Positions 1 to 7,794 of a stretch of 64,000 nt of DNA are shown here, in pieces. The notes under the pieces are model-generated. The model searched no databases. It was not told the origin of the DNA and saw nothing but the letters and a program-made list of their open reading frames with translations. Numbering within the stretch: position 1 is the stretch's first letter; each line of letters starts with the position of its first letter. The translations under genes were made by a program, and so were the position numbers. Origin of the DNA: Candidatus Saccharimonadota bacterium (GTDB taxonomy: Bacteria > Patescibacteriota > Saccharimonadia > Saccharimonadales > Saccharimonadaceae). The DNA is taken from assembly GCA_017433765.1 (NCBI GenBank), contig JAFRGO010000006.1, positions 1 through 64,000 on the forward strand, in the 5' to 3' direction.

Positions 1-20
1 ATTGCACTTAGTGGATCTAG

Positions 21-69
21 AAAAACAAAACTAAAACAAAAACTGCCCTGGCTTTTATGCCAGAGCAGT
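21..69 (-). terminator. Rho-independent terminator of the tRNA operon
   Basis: Read on the minus strand, an 11-bp stem with one mismatch (ACTGCTCTGGC / GCCAGGGCAGT) is followed by a T-rich run broken by single G and A residues. It lies 18 bases past the 3' end of the tRNA-Thr gene, so it should end the two-tRNA transcript. Bases 1-20 hold nothing I can assign. Confidence 0.8.
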
Positions 70-87
70 CCTCTTATTATTCTAAAA

Positions 88-163
88 TGGAGCCGTCTTC
101 GGGACTTGAACCCGAGACCTCATCCTTACCATGGATGCGCTCTACCTACTGAGCTAAGACGGC
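88..163 (-). tRNA. tRNA-Thr (GGT anticodon)
   Basis: The minus strand folds into a full cloverleaf: acceptor GCCGTCT/AGACGGC, D arm GCTC/GAGC, anticodon stem CATCC/GGATG with loop ATGGTAA (anticodon GGT, reading ACC), and T arm TCGGG-TTCAAGT-CCCGA. The CCA end is encoded in the DNA and the discriminator base is T. The gene lies 4 bases downstream of tRNA-Val on the same strand, so both probably come from one precursor. Confidence 0.97.
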
Positions 164-167
164 GAGG

Positions 168-244
168 TGGTGGATCTTGCTGGGCTCGAACCAGCGACCT
201 TACGAATGTGAATCGTACGCTCTAGCCAGCTGAGCTAAAGATCC
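168..244 (-). tRNA. tRNA-Val (CAC anticodon)
   Basis: The minus-strand cloverleaf has acceptor GGATCTT/AAGATCC, D arm GCTC/GAGC, anticodon stem TACGA/TCGTA with loop TTCACAT (anticodon CAC, reading GTG), and T arm GCTGG-TTCGAGC-CCAGC. The discriminator is A and CCA is encoded. It is 77 nt long and the first gene of the two-tRNA unit. Confidence 0.96.
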
Positions 245-278
245 CTTGGCCTATTATATCATAGAATAAGATTTTGTG

Positions 279-287
279 TGATATAAT
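279..287 (+). promoter_or_regulatory. Extended -10 promoter of prfA, leaderless
   Basis: TG-A-TATAAT ends exactly 6 bases before the prfA ATG, so the transcript should begin at or next to the start codon. There is no room for a Shine-Dalgarno sequence and no good -35 hexamer is visible. Confidence 0.75.
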
Positions 288-293
288 AATTAA

Positions 294-1346
294 ATGGAGT
301 TTGATAAAACCAAAATTGAAAAAGAAAACGAGGAAATTTTGGCGTTTCTCTCGAGACCGGAGGCCTATGCGGACCCAGATTTCGCGAGCAAGTCGAAAAA
401 ATTGGCGGAAAATAAGGCGCTAGTGGAGTTGTTTGATAAAATCGCGGAGAAAAAACGGGCGCTGGAGGAAGCGAAAGAATTAGTGAATGATGCGGAGCTG
501 GGGGAGTTGGCGAAGAGTGATGTCGAGGAATTGTCGGCGGAAATCCCGAAATTGGAAGCTGAACTGGAAGAAAAATTGTTGCCGAAGGACCCGAATGATG
601 AGAAAAATGCGATTTTGGAAATTCGCGCGGGGGCGGGAGGCGATGAGGCGTCGTTGTTTGCGGGGGAGCTGTATCGAATGTATGTGAAATATGGGGAGAG
701 AAATGGCTTGAAGGCGGAGTTGATTTCGCAGAGTGAGAACGAAGCGGGAGGGATGAAGGAAGTGATCGTGAAGTTCTCGGGCGATAATCCGTATGGGAAG
801 CTGAAGTTCGAGGGCGGAGTGCATCGAGTGCAGAGAGTGCCGGTGACGGAAAGCCAGGGGAGAATTCATACTTCGACGGTGACGGTGGCGGCTTTGCCGG
901 AGGCGGAGGAAAGAGATTTGGAGATAAAACCGGAAGATTTACGAATAGATATTTATCGGTCTGGGGGGCATGGTGGGCAGGGGGTGAACACGACGGATTC
1001 GGCGGTGAGGATTACACATTTGCCGACGGGGCTGGTGGTGGCGATGCAGGACGAAAGAAGCCAACAACAAAACCGCGTGAAGGCGATGAATATTTTGCGT
1101 TCGAGACTATTGGAACGCAAGCGTGAGGAAGAGAGACAAAGTGCGAGCGACGCGCGCAAGTCGTTGATTGGAACGGGGGATAGAAGCGAAAAAATTCGGA
1201 CGTATAATTTCCCGCAAGATAGGATTACTGACCATAGGATACATTATTCGCGCTCGAATGTGACTGGGGCGATGGATGGAGAAATAGAAGATTTAATAGA
1301 GGAGCTGGCCCGTCATGAACGTGAACTTGTGGCTAAAAAAGACTAA
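294..1346 (+). CDS. prfA: Peptide chain release factor 1
   Basis: Class I release factor that ends translation at UAA and UAG codons. The 350-residue length is typical of the family. The codon-recognition tripeptide is PVT (residues 183-185), fitting the RF1 PxT type rather than the RF2 SPF type, and the catalytic GGQ loop lies at 227-229 inside [12 protein letters not shown]. The ATG is set by the -10 box 6 bases upstream; the mRNA is probably leaderless. The 3' end overlaps prmC by 32 bases. This is the common prfA-prmC pairing, in which PrmC methylates the GGQ glutamine of the release factors. RF2 is encoded near 11 kb, so both stop-codon classes are served. Confidence 0.98.
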   Translation: MEFDKTKIEKENEEILAFLSRPEAYADPDFASKSKKLAENKALVELFDKIAEKKRALEEAKELVNDAELGELAKSDVEELSAEIPKLEAELEEKLLPKDPNDEKNAILEIRAGAGGDEASLFAGELYRMYVKYGERNGLKAELISQSENEAGGMKEVIVKFSGDNPYGKLKFEGGVHRVQRVPVTESQGRIHTSTVTVAALPEAEERDLEIKPEDLRIDIYRSGGHGGQGVNTTDSAVRITHLPTGLVVAMQDERSQQQNRVKAMNILRSRLLERKREEERQSASDARKSLIGTGDRSEKIRTYNFPQDRITDHRIHYSRSNVTGAMDGEIEDLIEELARHERELVAKKD

Positions 1347-2112
1347 GGAAGAAATCGACGCGCTGGATGCGGAACTATTAGTTTTGGAGATTTTGCATGA
1401 AAAAGAACGGTCGTTTCTGGTGGCGAACGACAATATCGAGCTAAATCAGAATGATTTGGATGTGTTGGACAGGCTGGTAAAGTTGCGGAAAAGGGGGATG
1501 CCGCTGGCGTATATTGTCGGGAGGAAGGAGTTTTATGGGCGAGAGTTCGCTGTGGATAGGAATGTACTAATTCCCCGCCCTGAAAGTGAAGAAATAATCG
1601 AAATTGTGAAAAGTTTGAAGCTAAAAGAGCCAAAAATTCTCGACGTGGGGACGGGGAGCGGGTGTTTGGCGATTACGCTGGCGCTGGAAATCGAGAAATC
1701 GAAAGTAGTGGCGGCGGATATTTCGAAAGAAGCGCTAAAAGTGGCGGCGGAAAACGCTGTGGATTTGGGGGCGAGGGTGGAATTTGTGGAGTCGGATTTG
1801 TTGGAGAAGTTCCAGGACGAAAAGTTTGATGTTGTGGTGGCGAATCTGCCGTATGTGGACGAGACGTGGGATTGGCTGAGCGAGGAATTGGAATGGGAAC
1901 CGGAGAAGGCGCTGTTTGCGGTGGATGAGGGCTTGTATGAGATAAAAAGATTGATTGATGAGGTGGATAAATATAAAAATACGGAATATTTGGTCATCGA
2001 GGCGGACGAGAGCCAGCACGAGAAAATAAAGAAATATATCGGCAAGAAGAAAAGTTTGGAAGTCGTGAAGACGAGCGGATTCCAGATTTTGGCGAAAAAA
2101 TCCCCCCGGTAA
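1315..2112 (+). CDS. prmC: Release factor glutamine methyltransferase
   Basis: SAM-dependent N5-glutamine methyltransferase acting on the GGQ motif of RF1 and RF2. Over 265 residues it has an N-terminal helical substrate-binding part, then the Rossmann SAM motif [10 protein letters not shown] (about residues 112-121). The active-site loop reads NLPY where the family normally has NPPY, an unusual change of the second residue. The ATG lies inside prfA, about 10 bases after a GAGGAG ribosome-binding site, implying translational coupling. The stop codon sits in the loop of the terminator hairpin that ends the operon. Confidence 0.93.
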   Translation: MNVNLWLKKTKEEIDALDAELLVLEILHEKERSFLVANDNIELNQNDLDVLDRLVKLRKRGMPLAYIVGRKEFYGREFAVDRNVLIPRPESEEIIEIVKSLKLKEPKILDVGTGSGCLAITLALEIEKSKVVAADISKEALKVAAENAVDLGARVEFVESDLLEKFQDEKFDVVVANLPYVDETWDWLSEELEWEPEKALFAVDEGLYEIKRLIDEVDKYKNTEYLVIEADESQHEKIKKYIGKKKSLEVVKTSGFQILAKKSPR

Positions 2113-2123
2113 GGGGGATTTTT
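2096..2123. terminator. Bidirectional terminator between prmC and htrA
   Basis: A perfect 11-bp stem (AAAAATCCCCC / GGGGGATTTTT) with a 6-base loop has A and T runs on both sides, so it can work in both directions for the convergent prmC (+) and htrA (-). The prmC TAA stop is the last three bases of the loop. Confidence 0.9.
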
Positions 2124-2159
2124 CTTGGGTTTTGTGAGTTTTGTGTGTCTGCGGGCGGA

Positions 2160-3410
2160 TTATTCTTCGTAAGCGCCGAGAGTGACGTTGAGAGCTAGTT
2201 CCCTGCCGTCGCGGAGGATGGAGAGTTGGACGGTATCGCCGGGTTTGTATTCGCCGATGAGCGAGGAGAGCGAGGCAGAAGCGCCGATTTTGACGCCGTT
2301 GACGGCGGTGATGATGTCTTTGTCTTTCAGGCCGGCTTTGTCGGCGGGGGAGTCTTTTTGGATGGCGGAGGAGTTGTATTTTCCGGAAGAGTAATAGACA
2401 TAGGCGCCGGAGTTGACAGGAAGCTCGTATTGTTCGGCGACGCTGGGGGTAATAGTAAGGTTATTGACGCCAAGGAAGGCGCGGGAGGCGGAGCCGGATT
2501 CGAGAAGTTGGGCGAGCATGCCTTTGACGCTAGAGATGGGGATGGCGAAGCCGAGATTGTCGCCAGAGCCGGTGGCGGTATTGATACCGATGACTTCGCC
2601 TGCGGCGTTGACGAGCGGGCCACCGGAGTTGCCGGCGTTGATGGCGGCGTCGGTTTGAATAAGGTCGGAAAGATATTCGTAGGAAGAATAGGAGGCGTCG
2701 GTGGCGGTGATGGAGCGGCCGGTGCCGGAGATGATGCCGGAGGTGACGGAGTTGGCGAACTGACCGAGAGCGTTACCGATGGCGATAACTTGTTGACCGA
2801 CGGAAATGGTTTTGGAATCGCCGAGTTTGACGGGAGTGAGGTTGCTGGCGTTGTCGATTTTTAGAAAGGCGACATCGTTGAGTGGATCGACACTGGCGAC
2901 TTTGACATTAGTGTAGGTGTCGCCGTTAGCAAGAATAACATTGATTTTGTTGGCTTCGCTGATGACATGTTTGTTGGTTAAAATATAGCCATCTTCGGTA
3001 ACTATCATGCCGGTGCCAGCGGCGGTGGAAGTGGAGCTTTGACCCCAGAAGGAAGTGGTGCGGACTTCGGTAGTAATTGAAACGACAGAAGCGGAGACTT
3101 TGTTGGCAACGTCAGCGATGGAACCTTCGGTGAAGTTGGCGGAATTGCCGTCAGAAGTGAAATTGTTGGCAAAAGTGATGGGTGTGTCGCCGCGGAAGAA
3201 GTCAAGGAGGGAGAAAGTGAGGCTAGCGCCGGAAAGAACGAGGGCAAGAATAACTAGGGCGAGAGTGAGGGTCTGGAAATCGAAGTGCCTTTTGGCTTTT
3301 GGAGTTTTTTGGACGGATTTTTCGGATTTTTTAGGTTTTTCTGGCTCGACGGCCTCGGAGTTTTCTTTGACTTCTTTGGTTTTTGGGGTGTCTTCAATAA
3401 TGATAGGCAT
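2160..3410 (-). CDS. htrA: HtrA/DegP-like membrane-anchored serine protease with PDZ domain
   Basis: Trypsin-like protease for extracytoplasmic protein quality control. The 416 residues comprise a charged cytoplasmic N-terminus (1-45), one transmembrane helix (about 48-70), the protease domain with catalytic triad H148 (TNKHVI), D179 (LNDVAFLKI) and S262 (GNSGGPL), and one C-terminal PDZ domain (about 300-410). A good Shine-Dalgarno GGAGG precedes the ATG. It lies 21 bases downstream of the membrane-protein gene at 3432-4214 and probably shares its transcript. The catalytic residues are intact, so activity is expected; substrates are unknown. Confidence 0.95.
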   Translation of the reverse strand: MPIIIEDTPKTKEVKENSEAVEPEKPKKSEKSVQKTPKAKRHFDFQTLTLALVILALVLSGASLTFSLLDFFRGDTPITFANNFTSDGNSANFTEGSIADVANKVSASVVSITTEVRTTSFWGQSSTSTAAGTGMIVTEDGYILTNKHVISEANKINVILANGDTYTNVKVASVDPLNDVAFLKIDNASNLTPVKLGDSKTISVGQQVIAIGNALGQFANSVTSGIISGTGRSITATDASYSSYEYLSDLIQTDAAINAGNSGGPLVNAAGEVIGINTATGSGDNLGFAIPISSVKGMLAQLLESGSASRAFLGVNNLTITPSVAEQYELPVNSGAYVYYSSGKYNSSAIQKDSPADKAGLKDKDIITAVNGVKIGASASLSSLIGEYKPGDTVQLSILRDGRELALNVTLGAYEE

Positions 3411-3431
3411 AGTTCCTCCTAGTTATGTTGT

Positions 3432-4214
3432 TTATACGTTGAAAATTGGGTTGCTAAAGGCAAAAACGATGACCGCGATAAGGATGAGACTAAAAGCGGT
3501 GGGGGGCAGGACTTCTTTGTAGCGGACTTCGCCGTCGTGACGGAGGACGCTAGTGGCGGCTTTGGCGAAGGCGAAGGCCGAGAGGGTGAGAATGATGGAA
3601 AATTGGGGGACGATGATGCCGGTCGAGCCGAAGGAATAAATAATCGACCAGGTGGAGCAGAGCCAGGCGAGCTCGGCGTAGAGGAGACCGCAGGCGAAGG
3701 TGACGAGGGTGAAGGAACCTTCGGAAGTTTGAGCGAAGAGGTGGCGGCTGGCTCCGTAGCCGATAAGAAACTCTATCAAGACGAAGACGATGGAGTCAAC
3801 AGAAGTGGTGGCGATGAGCGCAGCGGTCGAGCCGAGGAAGGTGGCAAAGAGGGATTGGATGAGAGGATAGGGATTCTTTGTCTTCGGTTTGATGAAAATC
3901 AGCCAGATGGTGTAGAGGGCGGCGAGGAGGATGTGGATGGGGAGGATTTCGGTGCCGGAAAGGTAGGCGAGGACGACGAAGGAAGCGCCGACGATGAGGT
4001 CAACGAGGCTGGATTTTAAGTTGAGGAGCCAGTAGCGAGGGCGGACGGCGAAGATGCGCCATTTGGAGATGAGGACGAGGATGATGCCGAGAATCCAGCT
4101 ACCAGAGATGAGGGTGACGGAAATCGAGCCGACGCCGAGGAGGATGTTCATCAGGACGTGGAGGAAGGAGCTGAGAGTGTTGCGGGATTTGCGTATGATT
4201 GAATAATCTGCCAT
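3432..4214 (-). CDS. Polytopic membrane protein of unknown function
   Basis: The 260-residue protein has about seven or eight hydrophobic segments separated by short loops and no catalytic motif I recognise. A basic N-terminus (SIIRKSRN) precedes the first helix. It is the first gene of a unit with htrA, which suggests an envelope role, but this is inference only. The ATG is set by an extended -10 box (TG-C-TATAAT) 8 bases upstream, so the message would have a leader of one or two bases at most. Divergent from lepB. Confidence 0.75.
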   Translation of the reverse strand: MADYSIIRKSRNTLSSFLHVLMNILLGVGSISVTLISGSWILGIILVLISKWRIFAVRPRYWLLNLKSSLVDLIVGASFVVLAYLSGTEILPIHILLAALYTIWLIFIKPKTKNPYPLIQSLFATFLGSTAALIATTSVDSIVFVLIEFLIGYGASRHLFAQTSEGSFTLVTFACGLLYAELAWLCSTWSIIYSFGSTGIIVPQFSIILTLSAFAFAKAATSVLRHDGEVRYKEVLPPTAFSLILIAVIVFAFSNPIFNV

Positions 4215-4222
4215 ATGAATAT

Positions 4223-4231
4223 ATTATAGCA
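4223..4231 (-). promoter_or_regulatory. Extended -10 promoter of the 3432-4214/htrA unit
   Basis: On the minus strand TG-C-TATAAT ends 8 bases before the ATG. It lies back to back with the lepB promoter. Confidence 0.65.
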
Positions 4232-4283
4232 CGGAAAATAAAATAAGCTTAAAATGGGAAACGTGGCGGTTTGGGCGAAGATG

Positions 4284-4292
4284 TGGTAAAAT
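4284..4292 (+). promoter_or_regulatory. Extended -10 promoter of lepB, leaderless
   Basis: TG-G-TAAAAT ends exactly 6 bases before the lepB ATG, the same spacing as at prfA. Confidence 0.7.
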
Positions 4293-4298
4293 GGGAGA

Positions 4299-4946
4299 AT
4301 GGATACGACAAAACAGCCGAGCTTTTTCCAGAGACACCCGATAATTAAAGATATATTTTCTTTGGTGGGATTTGTTGTGGTGGTGGTGTTCGGGACGTTC
4401 GTGCTAAATACCTTTGTTTTTCGGTCGTATAATGTCGTGGGGGTGAGCATGGAGAATACTTTGCATAATGACGACAGGGTAATTGTGAATCGACTGGCGG
4501 TGACGATGGCGCATTTTTCGGGAAACGAATATGTGCCGGAGCGGGGGCAGATTATCGTGTTCGCGAACGGAAGCGCGACGGGGGCGTTGACTTGTGCGGC
4601 GCCGAATACGGTGACGGACCAGTATATTATCAAGAGAGTGATTGCGTTCCCTGGCGAGAGAGTGACGGTGAAGGACGGGGTGATGACGATTTATAATGAC
4701 GAGCATCCGGAGGGATTTATTTATGATAAGGAATGGAGGAAGTCGGACGAGGAGGGGCCGAAGGAATATACTTCGGGGGAGGTAGATACGACGGTGCCGG
4801 AGGGAGAGTTGTTTGTGTCGGGGGATAATCGCGAGGGGTCACATTCGTATGATTCGAGGAATGGCTTGGGCACGGTGCCGTATTGTCGGATCGTGGGGCC
4901 GGTGAATTTGCGGATATTTCCGCTAGATAGAATAAAGTTGTTCTAG
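4299..4946 (+). CDS. lepB: Signal peptidase I
   Basis: Membrane serine protease that removes signal peptides from Sec-exported proteins. The 215-residue protein has one transmembrane helix (about 18-40), then the catalytic serine in VGVSMENTL (S50) and the general-base lysine in YIIKRVIAFPG (K112). The late SGDNREGSHSYDSRNG segment matches conserved box E of the family (SGDNR...DSR). The exported proteins in this window (CHAP hydrolase, cohesin-domain protein) are plausible substrates. The start is fixed by the -10 box 6 bases upstream. A hairpin terminator follows. Confidence 0.96.
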   Translation: MDTTKQPSFFQRHPIIKDIFSLVGFVVVVVFGTFVLNTFVFRSYNVVGVSMENTLHNDDRVIVNRLAVTMAHFSGNEYVPERGQIIVFANGSATGALTCAAPNTVTDQYIIKRVIAFPGERVTVKDGVMTIYNDEHPEGFIYDKEWRKSDEEGPKEYTSGEVDTTVPEGELFVSGDNREGSHSYDSRNGLGTVPYCRIVGPVNLRIFPLDRIKLF

Positions 4947-4950
4947 ATAT

Positions 4951-4976
4951 AAAAATGCCCTCAAGAGGGCATTTTT
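4951..4976. terminator. Bidirectional terminator between lepB and the 86-aa gene
   Basis: A 12-bp perfect stem, AAAAATGCCCTC / GAGGGCATTTTT, with a two-base loop. A and T runs on both flanks let it serve both convergent genes. Confidence 0.92.
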
Positions 4977-5007
4977 AGACATTTTGTTTGCTGATAGCGG
5001 CTAGGGT

Positions 5008-5268
5008 TTAGCGCATCAGTAACAGGTGCCAGGCCAAGTTGGTCGAGTTGAACTCGAGACGAAACTTCCGCCCACTAGCAATCACGTCGAAGACGTGGAG
5101 AGTGGTGGCACCGACGAACTTGACGCGGCTACGGATGAGCTCGTCAACTTCTACTTCGACACCGTCCGCGCGCTTGAAAGAAAGCGGTTGGCAAGGCGTC
5201 ATTTCGAAGCCGAAGAGGGCCATAACTTCGACTTGCTCGTCTTGGTTGGATTTGGTTTTTTTGAACAT
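5008..5268 (-). CDS. Small protein of unknown function (86 aa) with structured leader
   Basis: I do not recognise this protein. It starts with a charged stretch (KKTKSNQDEQ), then alternates beta-like segments such as ADGVEVEVDELIRSRVKFVG and FDVIASGRKFRLEF; no signal peptide or membrane helix is evident. A clear Shine-Dalgarno (TAGGAGTT) precedes the ATG. Coding is supported by the ribosome-binding site, a promoter about 140 bases upstream and a terminator after the stop. The unusually long leader, against the near-absent leaders of most genes here, suggests control at translation. A regulatory, RNA-binding or ribosome-associated role is possible but unproven. Confidence 0.7.
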   Translation of the reverse strand: MFKKTKSNQDEQVEVMALFGFEMTPCQPLSFKRADGVEVEVDELIRSRVKFVGATTLHVFDVIASGRKFRLEFNSTNLAWHLLLMR

Positions 5269-5402
5269 AAGTAACTCCTAAGATAAATGATAGAAGTCAT
5301 TTATGCGAGCCTAGTTTATTGGCTCTTGGCTATGGAGTTAAATGACAAAATTCCACAGCTTAGTCGGTACGTCTTAGCCAGTGACCGAAGTATGACTAGA
5401 CA
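5269..5402 (-). ncRNA. Candidate cis-regulatory 5' leader of the 86-aa gene
   Basis: About 134 bases separate the predicted start of transcription from the ATG. On the RNA, segment A (5346-5334, GTCATTTAACTCC) can pair by its first 8 bases with segment B (5303-5296, TAAATGAC) or by its last 7 with the ribosome-binding site (5278-5272, GGAGTTA). Segment B also forms an 8-bp hairpin with segment C (5290-5283, TCATTTAT). These pairings exclude one another, so two states, with the ribosome site open or closed, are possible. An upstream stem (CGGT/ACCG flanked by CTT/AAG) adds further structure. The ligand or signal is unknown. Confidence 0.5.
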
Positions 5403-5407
5403 TAACT

Positions 5408-5416
5408 ATTTTAGCA
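5408..5416 (-). promoter_or_regulatory. Extended -10 promoter of the 86-aa gene
   Basis: Minus strand TG-C-TAAAAT lies about 140 bases before the ATG. It is the nearest good -10 box, which implies a leader of roughly 134 bases. The -35 region is weak. Confidence 0.55.
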
Positions 5417-5468
5417 TTTTTTGGAAAAACTAGGAAGAATTTCGCGGATTGCGGGAGTTTTGGAAGCG

Positions 5469-6476
5469 TTAGTTGGTCTCGAAAAAGTGCGATAGGACTG
5501 TGCGGGCTTCGGCGGTGGAATGGGTGTCCATGAGCCTAGCGCGGAGGTCGCTGGCGCCGGCAAAGGAGTGGAGGTAGATTTTGAAATAGTGTTTGAGGGG
5601 CTCGAAGGATTTGGGGCGGGGTTCGGTGGTTTTGTTTTGGCGTTCGTCGGGTTCGCTGAGGTTGCTTTTGCTTGCGTTGGCTTCGTCGAATTTTTCGAGG
5701 TGGAAGAGGAGGAGGTCGAGGAGCTCGTCGCGAGTGGCAAGGTGGTCGATGAAGCAATAGGGATTTTTGAACACGCCGCGGCCAATCATAAAACCGTCGA
5801 GGTCAGGATATTGGGCGTGGAGCTTCATGGCGGCGGCGCGGTCGGGGATGTCGCCGTTGATGATGAGCTTCGTCTCGGGGCTAAGCTCAGCGCGGAGGGC
5901 GAGAAGTGAAGGAATAAGCTCATAGTGGGCGGGGACTTTGGACATTTCTTTTTTGGTGCGAAGATGGACGGTGAGGGCGGCGGGGTGTTCGCGCAGGAGG
6001 GCGGAGAGCCAAGCTCTATATTCGGTGGGGGAGGTGTAGCCGAGACGGGTTTTAATCGAGACGGGGAGGGAGGTGGCGGATTTTGCCTGGCGGTAGCATT
6101 CGACGGCAAGCTCGGGGGTGCGAATCATGGCGGAGCCACCGCCAGCGGCGATGACGTGGCGGTCGGGGCAGCCGAAATTGAGGTCGATGCCGGAGAAACC
6201 GAGATTTTCGAGATCTTTCGCGATGAAGGAAAAATGTTCGGGATTTTTGCCCCAGATTTGGGCGATGATGGGCGAATCGGTGTCGCTAACTTTTAGGCGC
6301 TCGAGAGCGTTGGCGCGACCTTTGGCGGAGGCGTAGGAGCTGACGTTGGTGAATTCGGTGAAGAATAGGTCGGGGCGGCCAGCGCGAGCGATGACTTGGC
6401 GAAAAGGTAGGTCGGTGACGCCCTCCATAGGGGCGAGAATAAGAAAGGGTCGTTCTAGGGAAGACCAGATATCCAT
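5469..6476 (-). CDS. dus: tRNA-dihydrouridine synthase
   Basis: FMN-dependent enzyme that reduces uridines in the tRNA D loop. The TIM-barrel protein has the N-terminal APMEGVTD motif and the LNFGCPD motif with the catalytic cysteine. The 335 residues include a low-complexity hydrophilic insert late in the protein (ASKSNLSEPDERQNKTT) that is not part of the usual fold. I place the start at MDIWSS, six codons inside the longest open frame, because a full promoter (TTGACT, 17-base spacer, TATAAT) ends 6 bases before it. The gene is probably monocistronic. Confidence 0.93.
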   Translation of the reverse strand: MDIWSSLERPFLILAPMEGVTDLPFRQVIARAGRPDLFFTEFTNVSSYASAKGRANALERLKVSDTDSPIIAQIWGKNPEHFSFIAKDLENLGFSGIDLNFGCPDRHVIAAGGGSAMIRTPELAVECYRQAKSATSLPVSIKTRLGYTSPTEYRAWLSALLREHPAALTVHLRTKKEMSKVPAHYELIPSLLALRAELSPETKLIINGDIPDRAAAMKLHAQYPDLDGFMIGRGVFKNPYCFIDHLATRDELLDLLLFHLEKFDEANASKSNLSEPDERQNKTTEPRPKSFEPLKHYFKIYLHSFAGASDLRARLMDTHSTAEARTVLSHFFETN

Positions 6477-6482
6477 CTCTCT

Positions 6483-6511
6483 ATTATAGCACACTTTGCT
6501 GTAAAAGTCAA
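6483..6511 (-). promoter_or_regulatory. Full promoter of dus, leaderless
   Basis: Minus strand: -35 TTGACT, 17-base spacer, extended -10 TGC-TATAAT, then 6 bases to the ATG. The 14 bases AAGTGTGCTATAAT are identical to the promoter at 58945-58973. Confidence 0.85.
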
Positions 6512-6569
6512 TAGGGGAGGCGTTTTTTGATAATTTAGCCTCGGAAACGCAGAATAAAGGGCTGGGCTT

Positions 6570-7760
6570 TTACAGAGAGAGGGCTTTGTCGAGCTGGGGG
6601 TCGCGGAGGGCGTTGATGTCGTCGTCGGTGTTGATGACTTCGATGTCGGGGGTGATGCCGTTCGAGTTAATAGAAACGTCGAGCGGGGTGTACCAGGCGG
6701 CGGTGGTGACTTTGAGCGTGGAGCCGCCGGAGAGGTTGAGGAGGGTCTGGACGACGCCTTTGCCGAAGGACTTTTCGCCGACGAGGGTGGCTTTGTCGTA
6801 GTCACGGAGGGCGCCGGCGACAATTTCGCTGGAGGAGGCGGTGTTTTGGTTGATGAGGATGATGGTTTTCATGTCGGCGAGAATGGCTTTGTTGCGGTTG
6901 GCGTAGGTGACTTCGTCGGGGAAGTTTTTGGACTTTTGGGTGAGGATTTTGTCGCCGTTGAGCCAGAGGGAGAGGATGTCTTTCGCGGCGGCGACGTACC
7001 CACCACCGTTGTTGCGGAGGTCAAGAATGACTTTTTCGCAATTTTTCTCGACGATTTCTTTGGCGAAATTGGTGACGAGAGCGGCGGTGTCGGTGTCGAA
7101 GCGGGTGATGGTGATGACAGCGACGGTGCCGCTTCTGCGGTAGGTGAGGTAGGCGGAGACGTTGTTGATTTCTTCGCGGGTGAGGGTGAAGTCGAGCTCT
7201 TTGCCGTCGCGGATGATGGTGAGTTTGACGGTCGAGCCGACTTCGCCGCGAGTTTTGGAGGCGACGATTTCGACGGATTTGTTCCAGACTTCTTCATCGT
7301 CAACTTTGTAGATGATGTCGCCAGCGAGGATGCCGGCGGCGCGGGCGGGGTTGTCGGGGAGGGTGCGGAGGATGGTGGGGTAGCCGTTGCGGGAGCCGAA
7401 TTCGATGCCGATGCCGCCACCGACGTTGCCATGGAGAGAATCTTCGAAGGCGGCGGCTTCTTCGGCGTCCATGTAGGAAGTATAGCGGTCGCCGAGGGAG
7501 TTGACGAGACCCTTTTTGGCGCCCTCGATGGCAGCCTGGGGGTCGATGTCGCCGTTGTAGTTGGCGACGAGTTTAGCATAGACTTCGTCGAGCGAGAACC
7601 AATCGAGGGTGCTTTGGACGGAGGAAGTAGTTTTGAAGCCGAGGTAGGGGGCGAAATTGGACCAGTTGGCGCCGACAAAAACGCCGAGGACGAGGGTGAC
7701 AAAGGCGGCGATGATGGTCGCGCCGAGAGAAACGTGTTTGACTTTGGGCTGGGCGGTCAT
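6570..7760 (-). CDS. ctpA: S41 family C-terminal processing peptidase
   Basis: Membrane-anchored carboxyl-terminal protease (CtpA/Prc family). The 396 residues contain an N-terminal transmembrane helix (about 12-32), a PDZ domain (about 115-195) and the S41 catalytic domain. The serine lies in the TASSSEIVAG segment (about 307-316) and the lysine in GEKSFGKG (K334). Such proteases trim or activate envelope proteins and wall hydrolases. The gene sits directly downstream of the PcsB-like hydrolase and ftsEX, so a role in controlling that hydrolase is an attractive inference. It has its own leaderless promoter. Confidence 0.94.
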   Translation of the reverse strand: MTAQPKVKHVSLGATIIAAFVTLVLGVFVGANWSNFAPYLGFKTTSSVQSTLDWFSLDEVYAKLVANYNGDIDPQAAIEGAKKGLVNSLGDRYTSYMDAEEAAAFEDSLHGNVGGGIGIEFGSRNGYPTILRTLPDNPARAAGILAGDIIYKVDDEEVWNKSVEIVASKTRGEVGSTVKLTIIRDGKELDFTLTREEINNVSAYLTYRRSGTVAVITITRFDTDTAALVTNFAKEIVEKNCEKVILDLRNNGGGYVAAAKDILSLWLNGDKILTQKSKNFPDEVTYANRNKAILADMKTIILINQNTASSSEIVAGALRDYDKATLVGEKSFGKGVVQTLLNLSGGSTLKVTTAAWYTPLDVSINSNGITPDIEVINTDDDINALRDPQLDKALSL

Positions 7761-7766
7761 TAGTTA

Positions 7767-7775
7767 ATTATAACA
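7767..7775 (-). promoter_or_regulatory. Extended -10 promoter of the S41 peptidase gene, leaderless
   Basis: Minus strand TG-T-TATAAT ends exactly 6 bases before the ATG. Confidence 0.7.
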
Positions 7776-7794
7776 CGAGAAGGGGCGCGGAGGG

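Noticed and set aside
168-244. tRNA-His reading of the second tRNA
   Set aside because: GTG appears in the plus-strand sequence, but the folded minus-strand loop TTCACAT gives anticodon CAC, valine.
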